A DNA stretch of 64,000 nucleotides. Source: Burkholderiales bacterium 70-64. Lineage in GTDB: Bacteria; Pseudomonadota; Gammaproteobacteria; Burkholderiales; Burkholderiaceae_E. The notes beneath the pieces were generated by a model. It saw only the letters and a program-made list of their open reading frames with translations, had not been told where the DNA came from and made no database searches. Shown piece after piece: positions 27,713 to 38,239 of the stretch. Where the stretch lies: assembly GCA_001898645.1 (NCBI GenBank), contig MKUQ01000029.1, positions 1-64,000 of the forward strand. The letters run 5' to 3'. Each line of letters begins with the position of its first letter. Positions within the stretch are counted from its first letter, which is position 1. Both the position numbers and the translations under genes were made by a program.

Positions 27713-28848
27713 TGCGCGCCGCCCTTTCGGCGAGCCGCTGGGCCGCCATCGTGATCAAGGAGTTCATCCAGCTGCGGCGCGACCGCCTCACCTTCGGCAT
27801 GATCGTCGGCATCCCGGTGATCCAGCTGCTGCTGTTCGGCTTCGCGATCAACTCCGACCCGAAGCACCTGCCGACCGCGGTGCTGGCCGAGGACCACAGC
27901 CCGTATTCGCGCAGCATCGTCGCCGCGCTGCAGAACAGCGGCTATTTCGCGCTCGCCGTCGCCGCGCGCTCGTCGCGCGAGGTCGACGCGCTGCTGGCGC
28001 GCGGCGAGGTGCAGTTCGCGGTCACCATCCCGCAGGACTTCTCGCGGCGGCTGGTGCGCAACGAGCGCCCGGTGCTGCTCGTCGAGGCCGACGCCACCGA
28101 TCCGGCGGCGACCAGCAACGCGCTGGCCGCGCTCGGCACGCTGGTCGATGCGGTGGTGGCGCGCGATGCCGCCGGCGTGCTGCAGCCGCGGCCGCCGCTG
28201 CCGCCGCGCGTCGACGTGCGCGTGCAGCGGCGCTACAACCCCGAGGGCATCACGCAGTACAACGTGGTGCCGGGGCTGCTCGGCGTGATCCTCACCATGA
28301 CCATGGTGCTGATGACCGGGCTCGCGCTCACCCGCGAGCGCGAGCGCGGCACCTACGAGAACCTGCTCGCCACGCCGGTGCGGCCGATCGAGGTGATGAC
28401 CGGCAAGGTCGTGCCCTACATCCTGATCGGGCTGCTCCAGGTGGCGCTGGTGCTCGCCGGGGCGCGCTACGTGTTCGGCGTTCCTTTCCTCGGCAGCCTG
28501 GTGCTGCTGTTCTTCGTGGTGCTGCTGTTCATCGCCGCCAACCTGACGCTGGGCATCACCTTCTCGTCGCTGGCGCGCAACCAGCTCCAGGCGATGCAGA
28601 TGACGTTCTTCTACTTCCTGCCCTCGATCCTGCTGTCGGGGTTCATGTTCCCGTTCCGCGGCATGCCCGGCTGGGCGCAGTGGATAGGCAACCTGCTGCC
28701 GCTCACCCACTTCCTGGTGCTGGTGCGCGGCATCCTGCTCAAGGGCAACGGCGTGACCGAGCTGTGGCCGGCGATCTGGCCGATCGCCGCATTCACCGTG
28801 GCGGCGATCACCGTGGGCGTCACCTTCTATCGGCGAACGCTGGACTGA
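27712..28848 (+). CDS. ABC-2 exporter permease
   Basis: A 378-residue ABC-2 membrane protein (YhhJ/YbhS type): one N-terminal membrane segment, a large periplasmic domain (about 50-180) and five C-terminal membrane segments, with NVVPGLLGVILTMTMVLMTG and ERERGTYENLLATPVRP. Its ATG overlaps the ATPase stop. With the adaptor and ATPase it makes a complete inner-membrane exporter; an outer-membrane channel is not encoded nearby. The last 29 bp overlap the 3' end of the convergent YddA-type gene. Confidence 0.92.
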   Translation: MRAALSASRWAAIVIKEFIQLRRDRLTFGMIVGIPVIQLLLFGFAINSDPKHLPTAVLAEDHSPYSRSIVAALQNSGYFALAVAARSSREVDALLARGEVQFAVTIPQDFSRRLVRNERPVLLVEADATDPAATSNALAALGTLVDAVVARDAAGVLQPRPPLPPRVDVRVQRRYNPEGITQYNVVPGLLGVILTMTMVLMTGLALTRERERGTYENLLATPVRPIEVMTGKVVPYILIGLLQVALVLAGARYVFGVPFLGSLVLLFFVVLLFIAANLTLGITFSSLARNQLQAMQMTFFYFLPSILLSGFMFPFRGMPGWAQWIGNLLPLTHFLVLVRGILLKGNGVTELWPAIWPIAAFTVAAITVGVTFYRRTLD

Positions 28849-30664
28849 CCGGCGCCGGGAAGGCGATGGTCGCACCGCGCGCCTCGGCGCTGCCCACGCT
28901 GCTGCCTATGTCGCCGCTCACGTCTCTGCCCACGTCGCTGCCGCGCGCAGCCATGCCGTCGCCGCGCCCGATCTCCAGCCGGTGCCGGTGGAACGACGCC
29001 AGCGACGAACGGTGGCCGATGCTGACCACCGTCGTGTCCGGCAGGCGCTCGCGCAGCAGCGCGTAGAGCCGGCGCTCGGCGGTCTCGTCGAGCGAGGCGG
29101 TGGCCTCGTCGAGGAACAGCCAGCGCGGCCGGTGCAGCAGTGCGCGCGCGAAGCCGATGCGCTGCTGCTCGCCGGGCGACAGCTCCTGCGACCAGTGGCG
29201 CGTCTCGTGCAGGCGTGCCGCGAACTCGCCCAGCCCGCAATCGGCGAGCGCGCGGGCGATCTGCGCGTCGCCGAGGCGCTCCGCCGCGTCCGGATAGGCC
29301 AGCTGGTCGCGCAGCGGCGCGATGGTCAGGTAGGGCTTCTGCGGCACGAACAGCACGTCCTCGCCGCGCGGACGGTGCACGGTGCCGCGGCCGAACGGCC
29401 AGACCCCGGCGAGCGCGCGAAACAGCGTGCTCTTGCCGGCGCCCGAGGCGCCGGTCACGAGCAGCGATTCGCCCGGGCACAGCTCCACGTCGACGCGCGA
29501 GAACAGCGGCCGGCCGTCGGGCAGGTCGATCGCCAGGCCGTGCGCCCGATAGGAGCTGCCGTCCTCGTCGAGCTGCACCCGGATCGCCTCGCGCCCGCCC
29601 GCCTCGCGCTGCGCGCGCTCGGCGGCATCGCGAAAGCCGGTCAGCCGGTCGACCGTGGCCTTCCAGTCGGCCACCCCGGCGTAGGCGCTGACGAACCACG
29701 ACAGCGCGCCCTGCACCTGGCCGAAGGCCGAGGCGGTCTGCACCAGCCCGCCCAGCTCGATGGCGCCGCTGAAGAAGCGTGGCGCGGCCACCAGGAACGG
29801 GAAGATGATCGCGATCTGGTCGTAGCCCGACTGGAACCACGAGAGCTTCTTCTGGCGCACCATCAGCGCCCACCAGTTGCGGAACACGTCGCCGAAGCGT
29901 CCCTGCAGGGCACGGATCTCGTCGGCCTCGCCGCGGTACAGCGCCACCGCTTCCGCGTTCTCGCGGAAGCGCACCAGCGCGTAGCGGAAGTTCGCCTCGT
30001 ACATCTGCTGGTTGAAGTTCAGCCGCACCAGCGGATGCCCGATGCGCTGCGTGAGCCACGAGCCGATCACCGCGTAGATCAGCGCAGCCCACACCATGTA
30101 GCCGGGCACCACCCACTCGCGCCCGAGCAGGTGCAGGCTGAGCGCCCCCGACAGTCCCCACAGCATGACGACGAACGAGAACAGCGTGACCACCGACGAC
30201 AGCAGCCCCAGCCCGAGGGTCAGCGTCGAGGCGACGAAGGAGGCCAGGTCGACGCTGACCCGCTGGTCGGGGTTGTCGGTGCCGTGGTCGGCCAGCTGCA
30301 TGCGGTAGTAGGCGCCGCTGCCGATCCACTCGCGCAGGTAGTGGTCGGTCAGCCAGCGCCGCCAGCGGATCTGCAGCATCTGGTTCAGGTAGAGCTGGTA
30401 GACGCCGATCACGATCAGCGCCGCCGCCAGCACGCAGAAGTACGCCAGCAGGCGGTAGAAGGCGCCCATGTCGAGCTTCTGCAGCGCCGTGTAGAAGCGG
30501 TTCTGCCACTCGGTGTAGAGCACCGTCAGCGCGACCGAGCCGAGGTTCATGGCAACGATGGCCGCCAGCAGCCCGCGCGCCGGCCAGCGGTCCTCGGAAG
30601 ACCAGTACGGGCGGCTGAGCGCCCACAGGTTGCGCAGGAAGGTGCCGATCTCGTTTCGGTTCAT
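28820..30664 (-). CDS. YddA/SbmA-like ABC transporter (fused permease-ATPase)
   Basis: A 614-residue half-transporter: N-terminal SbmA_BacA-like membrane domain with six segments (about 20-330; EWQNRFYTALQKLD, then NPDQRVSVDLA), then an ABC domain with Walker A TGASGAGKST, LSPGEQQRIGFARALL and Walker B WLFLDEATASLDE. Related to E. coli YddA and the mammalian ABCD family; substrates may be vitamins, peptides or acyl-CoAs. The last 45 residues are Gly/Ser/Asp/Val-rich (GSDVGRDVSGDIGSSVGS) and unlike the family, so the tail may be recent. It follows the RND permease by 36 bp. Confidence 0.88.
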   Translation of the reverse strand: MNRNEIGTFLRNLWALSRPYWSSEDRWPARGLLAAIVAMNLGSVALTVLYTEWQNRFYTALQKLDMGAFYRLLAYFCVLAAALIVIGVYQLYLNQMLQIRWRRWLTDHYLREWIGSGAYYRMQLADHGTDNPDQRVSVDLASFVASTLTLGLGLLSSVVTLFSFVVMLWGLSGALSLHLLGREWVVPGYMVWAALIYAVIGSWLTQRIGHPLVRLNFNQQMYEANFRYALVRFRENAEAVALYRGEADEIRALQGRFGDVFRNWWALMVRQKKLSWFQSGYDQIAIIFPFLVAAPRFFSGAIELGGLVQTASAFGQVQGALSWFVSAYAGVADWKATVDRLTGFRDAAERAQREAGGREAIRVQLDEDGSSYRAHGLAIDLPDGRPLFSRVDVELCPGESLLVTGASGAGKSTLFRALAGVWPFGRGTVHRPRGEDVLFVPQKPYLTIAPLRDQLAYPDAAERLGDAQIARALADCGLGEFAARLHETRHWSQELSPGEQQRIGFARALLHRPRWLFLDEATASLDETAERRLYALLRERLPDTTVVSIGHRSSLASFHRHRLEIGRGDGMAARGSDVGRDVSGDIGSSVGSAEARGATIAFPAPVSPAFADRR

Positions 30665-30700
30665 GGGATGGCGCGACGCGGGCCGCCGCTTCCGGGATTT

Positions 30701-33700
30701 TCAGGAGAGCGCCGGGTGCCTGTTCGCCCGCCAGGCGGCGAGCCGTTCGAACCAGAGGTACACCACCGGCGTGATGTACAGGGTGAGCGCCTGCGAGACG
30801 ACCAGGCCTCCCACCACGGCCAGCCCGAGCGGGCGGCGCGCCTCGCCGCCGGCGCCGAAGGCGAGCGCGATCGGCAGGCTGCCCATCAGCGCGGCCATGG
30901 TGGTCATCATGATCGGTCGGAACCGCGTCAGACATGCCTCGTGGATGGCCTCGCGAGCCGGCTTCGCCTCCCGGCGCCGGGCCTCGATGGCGAAGTCGAT
31001 CATGATGATCGCGTTCTTCTTGACGATGCCGATCAGCATGATGATGCCGACGAAGGCATACATGTCGAGCTGCTCGCCGAACAGCATCAGCGTGACCAGC
31101 GCGCCGAACCCGGCGCTGGGCAGGCCCGAGAGGATGGTCAGCGGGTGGATGAAGCTCTCATAGAGGATGCCGAGCACCAGGTAGATGACCAGGATCGCCA
31201 TGGCGAGCAGGATGCCCATGCCCTGCAGCGAGGTCTGGAATGCCTGGGCGGTGCCCTGGAACGAGCCCGAGATCGTCGCCGGCAGGCGCATGTCGGAGGC
31301 CGCCTGCCCGATCTCCTCGATCGCCTCGCCCAGCGACATGCCCTGCGCGAGGTCGAACGAGATGGTCACCGAGGGCAGCTGCCCGAGGTGGGTGATGGCC
31401 AGCGGGCCGACCGAGGGCTCGAGCGTCGCCACCGCGTTGAGCGGCACCAGCGCGCCCGTGCTCGAGCGCACGTACAGCAGCGACAGCGCCGACGGATCGG
31501 CCTGGTACTGCGGCGCCAGCTCCATGATCACCCAGTACTGGTCGGTCGGCGCGTAGATCGTCGAGACCTGGCGCGAGCCGTAGGCGTCGTACAGCGTCGA
31601 CTCGATCGCCTGCGCCGAAACGCCGAGCGCGGAGGCCTTGTTGCGATCGATGGTCACGGTGACCTGCGGCTTGGCGATCTGCAGGTCGCTGGTGACGTCG
31701 AGCAGGCCGGGCAGCGTCCTCAGCTTCTGCTCGATCAGCGGCGCCCAGTGGAACAGGTCCTCGGTGTCGGTGGCCTGCAGCGTGTACTGGTAGGTGCTCT
31801 TGGTGAGCTGGCCGCCGATGCGGATCGCCGGGATGTTCTGCACGTAGGCCCGGATGCCGGTCACGCCGAGCAGCTCGGGACGCAGCTGGCGCACGATCTC
31901 GTCGGCGCTCGGGCGGCCCTCGCGCGGCTTGAGGCTGATGAAGATGCGGCCCAGGTTCAGCGAGGTGCTCGAGCCCCCGGTGCCCACCGAGGACATCACC
32001 CCCTCGACGTGCGGGTTGGCCTGCACGATGCGGGCGACCTGGCGCTGCATGGCCACCATCGCGTCGAACGAGACGTCCTGCGAGGCTTCGGTGAACACGA
32101 ACAGCTGGCCGCTGTCCTCGCTGGGCAGGAATCCCTTGGGGGCGATCGCGAACAGGTAAGCGGTGCCGGCGAAGATGGCGAGGAAGACGAGCATGATCAG
32201 GCCGCCGCGATCGAGCACCCAGCGCAGGCTGAGATCGTAGGCGTCGCGCAGCGCGTCGAAGCCGCGCTCGGCGAGCGCATACAGGCGGCCGTGGCGCTGC
32301 TCGTGCGCGACGGTGAGCATGCGGCTGCACAGCAGCGGCGTGAGCGTCAGCGAGACGAAGCCCGACAGCAGCACCGCCACGATGATGGTGACGGCGAACT
32401 CGTGCAGCAGCCGCCCCAGGATGCCGCCCATGAACAGCACCGGGATGAACACCGCCATCAGCGAGATCGTCATCGACACCACCGTGAAGCCGATCTCCCT
32501 CGAGCCGTCGAGCGTGGCCTGCAGGCGCGACTTGCCCATCTCCATGTGGCGCGTGATGTTCTCCAGCACCACGATCGCGTCGTCGACCACGAAGCCGACG
32601 CACAGCGTGAGCGCCATCAGCGACAGGTTGTCCAGGCTGTAGCCGAGCAGGTACATGGCCGAGAACGTGCCGATGATCGACATCGGCAGGGCCAGGCTCG
32701 GGATGATGGTCGCGCGCACGTTGCGCAGGAACACGAAGATCACTCCCACCACCAGCACCAGCGCGATCAGCAGCGTCTCCTGCACGTCGCGCACCGAGGC
32801 GCGGATCGACTGCGAGCGGTCGTACAGGCGGTTCAGCGACACCGAGGGCGGAACCTGCGCGCGGAAGGTGGGCAGCAGCGCGTCGATGGCGTCGACCACC
32901 TCGATGGTGTTGGTGCCGGGCTGGCGCTGGATGGCGAGGATCACGCCGCGGGTGCCGTTGTACCAGGCGGCGACCTTGTCGTTCTGAACGCTGTCGAACA
33001 CGCGGCCGACCTGGTCCAGGCGCACCGGCGCGCCGTTGCGCCAGGCGACGATCATCGGCGCGTACGCCTGCGCGTCCATCAGCTGGCCGGTCGCCTGCAC
33101 CGAGGTCGCGCGCTGGGCCCCGTACAGCGTGCCGGTCGGCAGGTTCACGTTGGCGTTGCCGATCGCCTGCTCGACGTCGGTGAGCGCGATGCCGCGCGTG
33201 GCCAGCGCGCTCGGATCGAGCTGCACGCGCACGGCGTACTTCTGCGAGCCGAACACCTGCACCTGCGCCACGCCGCTGATGGTGGAGATGCGCTGAGCGA
33301 GCAGGTTCTCCGCGTAGTCGTCGACGGCGGACAGGGGCAGCGTCGAGGAGGTGAGCGCCAGGTAAAGGATCGCCGCGTCGGCCGGGTTGACCTTGCGCAG
33401 CGTGGGCGGCGAGGGCATCGAGGCCGGAAGCTGGCGCGCCGCCGTCGCGATCGCCGACTGCACGTCCTGCGCGGCGGCGTCGATGTTGCGCTCGAGCGCG
33501 AACTGCAGCGTGATCTGGGTCGAGCCCTCCGACGAGATCGAGGTCATCGAGTCGACGCTGGCGATGGTCGAGAACTGCTTCTCCAGCGGTGTGGCCACCG
33601 CCGAGGCCATGGTGGCGGGGCTGGCGCCGGGCAGGGTGGCCGTGACCTGGATGGTCGGGAAGTCGACGTTCGGCAGCGCACTGACCGGCAGCAGCCGGTA

Positions 33701-33784
33701 GCTGGCGATGCCGAAGATGAGGATCCCCAGCATCACCAGCACCGTCATCACCGGGCGCTGGACGAAGGGTGTGCTGATGTTCAC
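30701..33784 (-). CDS. RND efflux pump inner-membrane permease (MdtB/MdtC type)
   Basis: A 1027-residue HAE1-family RND transporter with 12 membrane segments and two large periplasmic loops. Features: [19 protein letters not shown] at the start, the proton-relay Asp pair in [15 protein letters not shown] (TM4), and [19 protein letters not shown] in the second half. The sequence is closest in style to MdtB/MdtC/MuxB pumps, which export drugs, bile salts and siderophores. Only one such permease is present, so a homotrimer is likely. Its ATG overlaps the adaptor stop. Confidence 0.93.
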   Translation of the reverse strand: MNISTPFVQRPVMTVLVMLGILIFGIASYRLLPVSALPNVDFPTIQVTATLPGASPATMASAVATPLEKQFSTIASVDSMTSISSEGSTQITLQFALERNIDAAAQDVQSAIATAARQLPASMPSPPTLRKVNPADAAILYLALTSSTLPLSAVDDYAENLLAQRISTISGVAQVQVFGSQKYAVRVQLDPSALATRGIALTDVEQAIGNANVNLPTGTLYGAQRATSVQATGQLMDAQAYAPMIVAWRNGAPVRLDQVGRVFDSVQNDKVAAWYNGTRGVILAIQRQPGTNTIEVVDAIDALLPTFRAQVPPSVSLNRLYDRSQSIRASVRDVQETLLIALVLVVGVIFVFLRNVRATIIPSLALPMSIIGTFSAMYLLGYSLDNLSLMALTLCVGFVVDDAIVVLENITRHMEMGKSRLQATLDGSREIGFTVVSMTISLMAVFIPVLFMGGILGRLLHEFAVTIIVAVLLSGFVSLTLTPLLCSRMLTVAHEQRHGRLYALAERGFDALRDAYDLSLRWVLDRGGLIMLVFLAIFAGTAYLFAIAPKGFLPSEDSGQLFVFTEASQDVSFDAMVAMQRQVARIVQANPHVEGVMSSVGTGGSSTSLNLGRIFISLKPREGRPSADEIVRQLRPELLGVTGIRAYVQNIPAIRIGGQLTKSTYQYTLQATDTEDLFHWAPLIEQKLRTLPGLLDVTSDLQIAKPQVTVTIDRNKASALGVSAQAIESTLYDAYGSRQVSTIYAPTDQYWVIMELAPQYQADPSALSLLYVRSSTGALVPLNAVATLEPSVGPLAITHLGQLPSVTISFDLAQGMSLGEAIEEIGQAASDMRLPATISGSFQGTAQAFQTSLQGMGILLAMAILVIYLVLGILYESFIHPLTILSGLPSAGFGALVTLMLFGEQLDMYAFVGIIMLIGIVKKNAIIMIDFAIEARRREAKPAREAIHEACLTRFRPIMMTTMAALMGSLPIALAFGAGGEARRPLGLAVVGGLVVSQALTLYITPVVYLWFERLAAWRANRHPALS

Positions 33785-34950
33785 GACGCGTCGTCGGTCG
33801 CTTCGAGGCTGACCCGCGTGCCCGGGGCGAGCCGGATCTGGCCCGCCGTGACCACGCGCTCACCGGGCTTCAGGCCCGCGGCGATCACCGCGTCATCGCC
33901 CTCGACCCGGTCGATCCGGACCTGGCGCAGCTCGACCGTGCGATCCGGCTTGACCACGAATGCATACTGCCCGGTCGGCCCGTTCTGCATCGCGATGGCC
34001 GGGGCGACGACGGCGTTTGGCTGCTCGTACAGGGTGACCGCCACATCGACGAACTGGCCCGGCCAGAACGCCTTGTCGGTATTGTCGAATCGCGCCTGCA
34101 GCTTGATGGTGCCGGTGGTGGTGTCGGCGGCGTTGTCGATGAAGACCAGCTTGCCGCCCACCGGCTGCGCAGCGCCGGCCAGCTTCGCCTGCACCAGCAG
34201 GTCGCCGCGCGCCTGGTGCGCGCGGATCTGGCCCAGGTACTGCTCGGGTACCGAGAACGAGGCGTAGACCGGCACCACCTGGTTGATCACCACCAGCGCG
34301 TTGGTGTCGTTGGCCTTCACCAGGTTGCCTGCCTGGATCAGGATCTTGCCGGCGTAGCCGTCGATCGGCGAGCGGATCGAACAGTGCTCGAGGTCGAGTC
34401 GGGCGCTGTCGATCGCGGCCTGGTCGGCGGCTACCGTCGCGGCGGCGGCCTCGGCGTTGGTGCGTGCCTGCTCGTAGGCGTCCGGGGAGATGAACTTGCG
34501 CGCGAGCAGGTCCTGCGAGCGCACCTGCTGCTGGCGCGCGCGCTCGAGCAGCGCCTGGTCCCTGAGGAGGTTGGCCTGCGCCTGCGCCAGGCGCGCCTTG
34601 AACGGGCGCGGATCGATCTCGAACAGCAGCGCGTTCCTGCGCACCGCGTCGCCTTCCTTGAAGTGGACCGCCAGGATCTGCCCGTCGACCAGCGCCTTGA
34701 CCGCGACCGTGGTCCAGGGCTCGATGTTGCCGATCGCATGCAGCCGCAACGGCACCGTCTTGATCACCACCAGCGCCGTGCTGACCGGCACTGCCGGCGT
34801 CTGCGCGGGCGGCGAGGCGGCCCGGGTGAAATTGGCACTGCGTGCGACGAAGATGCCGATCGCGGCGGCGATGACGAGCAGAACGGCTAGCGACGGCAGG
34901 ATTCTCTTGCTCGACATCGACGGATTCGAGGAGGGGATCGCCCGGGGCAT
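33781..34950 (-). CDS. RND periplasmic adaptor (MdtA type)
   Basis: A 389-residue membrane-fusion protein. N-terminal membrane anchor or signal [19 protein letters not shown] (about 18-36), lipoyl half [20 protein letters not shown], an alpha-hairpin (about 120-175) and beta-barrel/MP domains. It connects the RND permease to an outer-membrane channel, which is not in this window. Start 34950 is used; ATG 34917 (MSSKRILPS) would also leave an intact anchor. A Fur-box-like palindrome lies 84 bp upstream. Confidence 0.9.
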   Translation of the reverse strand: MPRAIPSSNPSMSSKRILPSLAVLLVIAAAIGIFVARSANFTRAASPPAQTPAVPVSTALVVIKTVPLRLHAIGNIEPWTTVAVKALVDGQILAVHFKEGDAVRRNALLFEIDPRPFKARLAQAQANLLRDQALLERARQQQVRSQDLLARKFISPDAYEQARTNAEAAAATVAADQAAIDSARLDLEHCSIRSPIDGYAGKILIQAGNLVKANDTNALVVINQVVPVYASFSVPEQYLGQIRAHQARGDLLVQAKLAGAAQPVGGKLVFIDNAADTTTGTIKLQARFDNTDKAFWPGQFVDVAVTLYEQPNAVVAPAIAMQNGPTGQYAFVVKPDRTVELRQVRIDRVEGDDAVIAAGLKPGERVVTAGQIRLAPGTRVSLEATDDAS

Positions 34951-35000
34951 CCATCGTACGCCGCTCGCGGGCGCCGCGCCGGAAATGCTCCCCGCCGGCC

Positions 35001-35030
35001 TTGCGGACGGCGTCGCGATCCCGATACGAT
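35001..35030 (+). promoter_or_regulatory. candidate sigma70 promoter toward dps
   Basis: TTGCGG (35001-35006) and TACGAT (35025-35030) are separated by 18 bp and read toward dps. The predicted start of transcription falls inside the adjoining Fur-box-like palindrome, so repression by steric block would be possible. Confidence 0.4.
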
Positions 35031-35033
35031 CAA

Positions 35034-35052
35034 ACGAGAATCATTCTTATCT
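35034..35052. promoter_or_regulatory. candidate Fur box
   Basis: The core AGAATCATTCT (35037-35047) is an inverted repeat (AGAAT, centre C, ATTCT), flanked by AACG and TATCT. It resembles Fur sites built from GATAAT/ATTATC-like units (NATGATAAT repeats, variants with GAGAATCATT). It is markedly AT-rich for this genome. It could act on dps (rightward) or on the RND adaptor (leftward). Confidence 0.5.
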
Positions 35053-35280
35053 GGCGGCCCTTCATCCTGCGGACCCGGCTTTTCGCCACCAACAACCCCC
35101 GGCGGCGCGGCATTGCGGCAGATCAACCCTCCTCGCCGCCGCCCGGTCATCCTCTCCAGGGACAGCGGCCGCAGGCGGTAGCATTTGCGCGCTGGCCGGT
35201 GCAGGCTGCCGGGCGGTCTCCGCGCAGCCGGCACCCGTTCCTGTTCCTTCTTCCTTGTCCCCCCACGTCGGAGAGTTCGC

Positions 35281-35775
35281 ATGAGCACCAAGAAAGGCAA
35301 GACCCCGGAAATCGACATCGGCATCAAGAGCGGCGATCGCCAGAAGATCGTCGACGGCCTGTCCGCCCTCCTGGCCGACAGCTACACGCTCTACCTCATG
35401 ACGCACAACTTCCACTGGAACGTGAAAGGGCCGATGTTCAACAGCCTGCACCTGATGTTCATGGAGCAGTACACCGAGCAGTGGAATGCGCTCGACCTCA
35501 TCGCCGAACGCATCCGCGCGCTCGGCCATCCGGCCCCGGGCACCTACAAGGAGTTCGTCAAGCTGGCCTCGATCAAGGAAGTCGAGGGCGTCCCCCAGGC
35601 CACCGACATGATCCGCCACCTGGTCGCCGCCCAGGAAGCCACCGCGCGCACCGCCCGCAAGCTGTTCCCGATCGTGGACTCCGCCAGCGACGAGCCCACC
35701 GCCGACCTGCTCACCCAGCGCCTCGAGGTGCACGAGAAGACGGCGTGGATGCTGCGCAGCCTGCTGGAGGATTGA
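35281..35775 (+). CDS. dps: Dps-family DNA-binding ferritin
   Basis: A 164-residue mini-ferritin that oxidises and stores iron using peroxide and may coat DNA. Ferroxidase-site residues are present: [15 protein letters not shown] (His pair) and [21 protein letters not shown] (Asp, Glu). The Lys-rich N-terminus STKKGKTPE could bind DNA. ATG 35281 is chosen by GGAGAG upstream and family length; the frame is open to 35185. Candidate Fur control is noted upstream. Single gene; ychF converges from the right. Confidence 0.93.
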   Translation: MSTKKGKTPEIDIGIKSGDRQKIVDGLSALLADSYTLYLMTHNFHWNVKGPMFNSLHLMFMEQYTEQWNALDLIAERIRALGHPAPGTYKEFVKLASIKEVEGVPQATDMIRHLVAAQEATARTARKLFPIVDSASDEPTADLLTQRLEVHEKTAWMLRSLLED

Positions 35776-35829
35776 TCGCAGGCAGGTGCCTGCGGGGAAG
35801 GAGTCGGCCGTGGGCGGGAGCGGCTGCGC

Positions 35830-36924
35830 TCAGACGTTGAACCTGAAGTGCATCACGTCGCCGTCCTTGACCACGTACTCCTTTCCTTCCAGCCGCATCT
35901 TCCCCTTCTCCTTCGCGCCGGCCTCGCCGCCGAGCGCGACGAAGTCGTCGTAGGCGATCGTCTCGGCGCGGATGAAGCCGCGCTCGAAGTCGGTGTGGAT
36001 GACGCCGGCGGCCTGCGGCGCGGTGGCGCCGATCCGTACGGTCCAGGCACGCACCTCCTTTTCTCCGGCGGTGAAGTAGGTCTGCAGCCCGAGCAAGGAG
36101 TAGGCGGCGCGGATGACGCGGTTCAGGCCCGGCTCGTCCATCCCCATGTCGGCCAGGAACACGGCCTTGTCCTCGTCGGGGAGGTCGGCGATCTCGGCCT
36201 CGATGGCCGCGCACACCGGCACCACGATCGAGCCCTCGGCCGCGGCGTGCCGGCGCACCGCCTCGAGGTGGGGGTTGTCGGCGAAGCCGTCCTCGCGTAC
36301 GTTGGCCACGTACATGGCCGGCTTGGCGGTGATCAGGCACAGCGGCCGCAGCAGCGCCTTCTCCTCGTCGTAGAGGTCGAGCGAGCGTACCGGCCTGGCC
36401 TGGTCGAGCGTCGCCTGGCACTTCTCGAGCACCGCCACCAGGCGCTGCGCCTCCTTGTCGCCGCCGGCGCGCGCCACCTTGCCGTAGCGCGCGAGCGCCT
36501 TCTCGACGGTGGCCATGTCGGCCAGCGCCAGCTCGGTGTCGATCACCTCGATGTCCGACAGCGGATCGATCTTTCCGCTCACGTGCACCACGTTCTCGTC
36601 CTCGAAGCAGCGCACCACGTGCACGACGGCGTCGGTCTCGCGGATGTTGGCGAGGAACTGGTTGCCCAGGCCTTCCCCCTTGGAGGCGCCGGCCACCAGG
36701 CCGGCGATGTCGACGAACTCGACGGTGGCCGGCAGCACCCGCTGCGGCTTGACGATCGCCGCCAGCACCGCCAGCCGCGGGTCGGGCACCTCGACGATGC
36801 CGACGTTCGGCTCGATGGTGCAGAAGGGATAGTTCTCGGCCGAGATGCCGGCCTTGGTGAGCGCGTTGAAGAGCGTCGACTTGCCGACGTTCGGCAGGCC
36901 GACGATGCCGCATTGCAGGGACAT
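35830..36924 (-). CDS. ychF: ribosome-associated P-loop ATPase YchF
   Basis: A 364-residue Obg-family protein (usual length 363) that hydrolyses ATP rather than GTP and binds ribosomes, with a role in stress and redox regulation. G1 GLPNVGKST (8-16), G3 [17 protein letters not shown], the altered G4 (NVRE) that explains ATP preference, and the C-terminal TGS domain ending [12 protein letters not shown]. Start ATG 36924 fixed by the family N-terminus [12 protein letters not shown]. In many relatives pth is adjacent; here pth is 12 kb away. Confidence 0.96.
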   Translation of the reverse strand: MSLQCGIVGLPNVGKSTLFNALTKAGISAENYPFCTIEPNVGIVEVPDPRLAVLAAIVKPQRVLPATVEFVDIAGLVAGASKGEGLGNQFLANIRETDAVVHVVRCFEDENVVHVSGKIDPLSDIEVIDTELALADMATVEKALARYGKVARAGGDKEAQRLVAVLEKCQATLDQARPVRSLDLYDEEKALLRPLCLITAKPAMYVANVREDGFADNPHLEAVRRHAAAEGSIVVPVCAAIEAEIADLPDEDKAVFLADMGMDEPGLNRVIRAAYSLLGLQTYFTAGEKEVRAWTVRIGATAPQAAGVIHTDFERGFIRAETIAYDDFVALGGEAGAKEKGKMRLEGKEYVVKDGDVMHFRFNV

Positions 36925-37212
36925 GCTGGAGGCTCCGGAGGGCCGCCGGGGCGGGGCGGCCGGGGGTGGGATCGAAGCCGCCATTGTCTCAGAGCCCGCA
37001 TGGCCCTCCCGGAGCTCCGCGATCGCAGTCAGCGGCGACCGCGGGGTGGGGAACGACGGAGGAGCGGCGGGGGGGGGGCGCGGGCGATGCCGCCGACCGC
37101 GGACGGCGAAGCCCGCTAACATGATGGCGCTGTCCGACACGGCATGATTGCCCGCAACGGCGCCGCCCGGGGCAGGGTGCCGCCGGGCGATCTAACCGGA
37201 CCCCGACCCCAC

Positions 37213-38232
37213 ATGGCTGCAACGCTGGACGGAAAGCTGGTGGTCGCGATCTCCTCGCGAGCCGTCTTCGACTTCGAGGAGGAGAACCGCGTCTTCGAGC
37301 GCGACGACGACGCCGCATACATGGCGCTGCAGCGCGAGCGGCTCGACGTCTCGGCTCAGCCCGGCGTCGCCTGGGCGCTGGTGCGCAAGCTGCTGCGCTT
37401 CGATCCGCCCGGCCGGCCCGAGGCGCAGCGGCGCGTCGAGGTGGTGGTGGTGTCGCGCAACGACCCGGTCAGCGGCCTGCGGGTGTTCCGCTCGGCGCAG
37501 CAGGGCGGGCTGCGCCTGGAACGCGGCGTGTTCACGCGCGGGCGCGCTCCCTGGTGCTATCTGTCGCCGCTGAAGGCCAACCTGTTCCTGTCGGCCAACG
37601 CCGACGACGTGGCGGCGGCGCTCGAAGCCGGCTTCCCGGCAGCGCGGGTATTCCCGGAGTCGGTGAAGGCCTCGGAATCGCACCCGGACGAGGTCCGCAT
37701 CGCGTTCGATGGGGACGCCGTGCTCTTCTCCGACGAGTCCGAGCGCGTGTTCCGGTGCGGCGGGCTCGACGCCTTCCAGCGCCACGAAACCGATCACGTG
37801 GCCCGGCCGCTGCCGCCGGGGCCGTTCAAGCCGCTGCTCGAGGCGCTCAACCGGCTGCAGCGCGAAGACGCGCCGGCGGGCGTGAACGGCCATGCGCTGC
37901 CCCCGGGCGCCGCACCGGGAGCGGACGGCGCCGCGCCGGCGGCGGACGGCGTCGGGCCGGGAGGGGCCGTCGAGGCCCCGCCGCGGGTGCACATCCGCAC
38001 CGCGCTGGTGACCGCGCGCAGCGCGCCGGCCCATGAGCGCGCGATCCGCACCCTGATGGACTGGGGCATCGAGGTCGACGAGGCGATGTTCCTGGGCGGC
38101 CTGGCCAAGGGCCCGTTCCTGCACGCCTTCGAGCCCGATTTCTACTTCGACGACCAGACCGGGCACTGCGAGTCGGCCGCGCGCTTCGGGCCGGCCGGGC
38201 ACGTGCCGGCGGGCATCGCCAACGGGCGCTGA
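37213..38232 (+). CDS. cytosolic 5'-nucleotidase (NT5C1 family)
   Basis: A 339-residue protein of the PF06189 family, which dephosphorylates nucleoside monophosphates in the cytosol. Recognised from LVVAISSRAVFDFEEENRVF (about 8-27), VEVVVVSRNDPVSGLRVF, LFLSANADDVAAAL, RIAFDGDAVLFSDESERVF and MDWGIEVDEAMFLGGLAKGP (HAD-like catalytic pieces). A Gly/Ala/Pro-rich insertion of about 35 residues (PPGAAPGADGAAPAADG) separates the last two parts. Start at ATG 37213; the frame is open to 37144. leuD starts 7 bp after its stop. Confidence 0.85.
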   Translation: MAATLDGKLVVAISSRAVFDFEEENRVFERDDDAAYMALQRERLDVSAQPGVAWALVRKLLRFDPPGRPEAQRRVEVVVVSRNDPVSGLRVFRSAQQGGLRLERGVFTRGRAPWCYLSPLKANLFLSANADDVAAALEAGFPAARVFPESVKASESHPDEVRIAFDGDAVLFSDESERVFRCGGLDAFQRHETDHVARPLPPGPFKPLLEALNRLQREDAPAGVNGHALPPGAAPGADGAAPAADGVGPGGAVEAPPRVHIRTALVTARSAPAHERAIRTLMDWGIEVDEAMFLGGLAKGPFLHAFEPDFYFDDQTGHCESAARFGPAGHVPAGIANGR

Positions 38233-38239
38233 GGCCACG

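Larger units (their letters stand above)
34951..35280. other. divergent intergenic region, RND adaptor / dps
   Basis: These 330 bp separate the minus-strand RND adaptor and plus-strand dps. Content: a sigma70-like promoter reading right (35001-35030), the Fur-box-like palindrome (35034-35052), and a GC-rich 230-bp leader ahead of dps ending in GGAGAG before ATG 35281. No other coding region can be supported; an open frame from 35185 is only an N-terminal extension of dps without family similarity. Confidence 0.5.

Noticed and set aside
28982..34267. A 1761-codon plus-strand frame over the RND and YddA genes
   Set aside because: It is antisense to the RND permease and YddA-type transporter and has the Gln/Arg/His-rich composition of a shadow frame; no domain is recognisable.
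35777..35794. Hairpin CGCAGGC/GCCTGCG after dps as an intrinsic terminator
   Set aside because: The stem is only 7-8 bp and no T-run follows, so I did not annotate a terminator.
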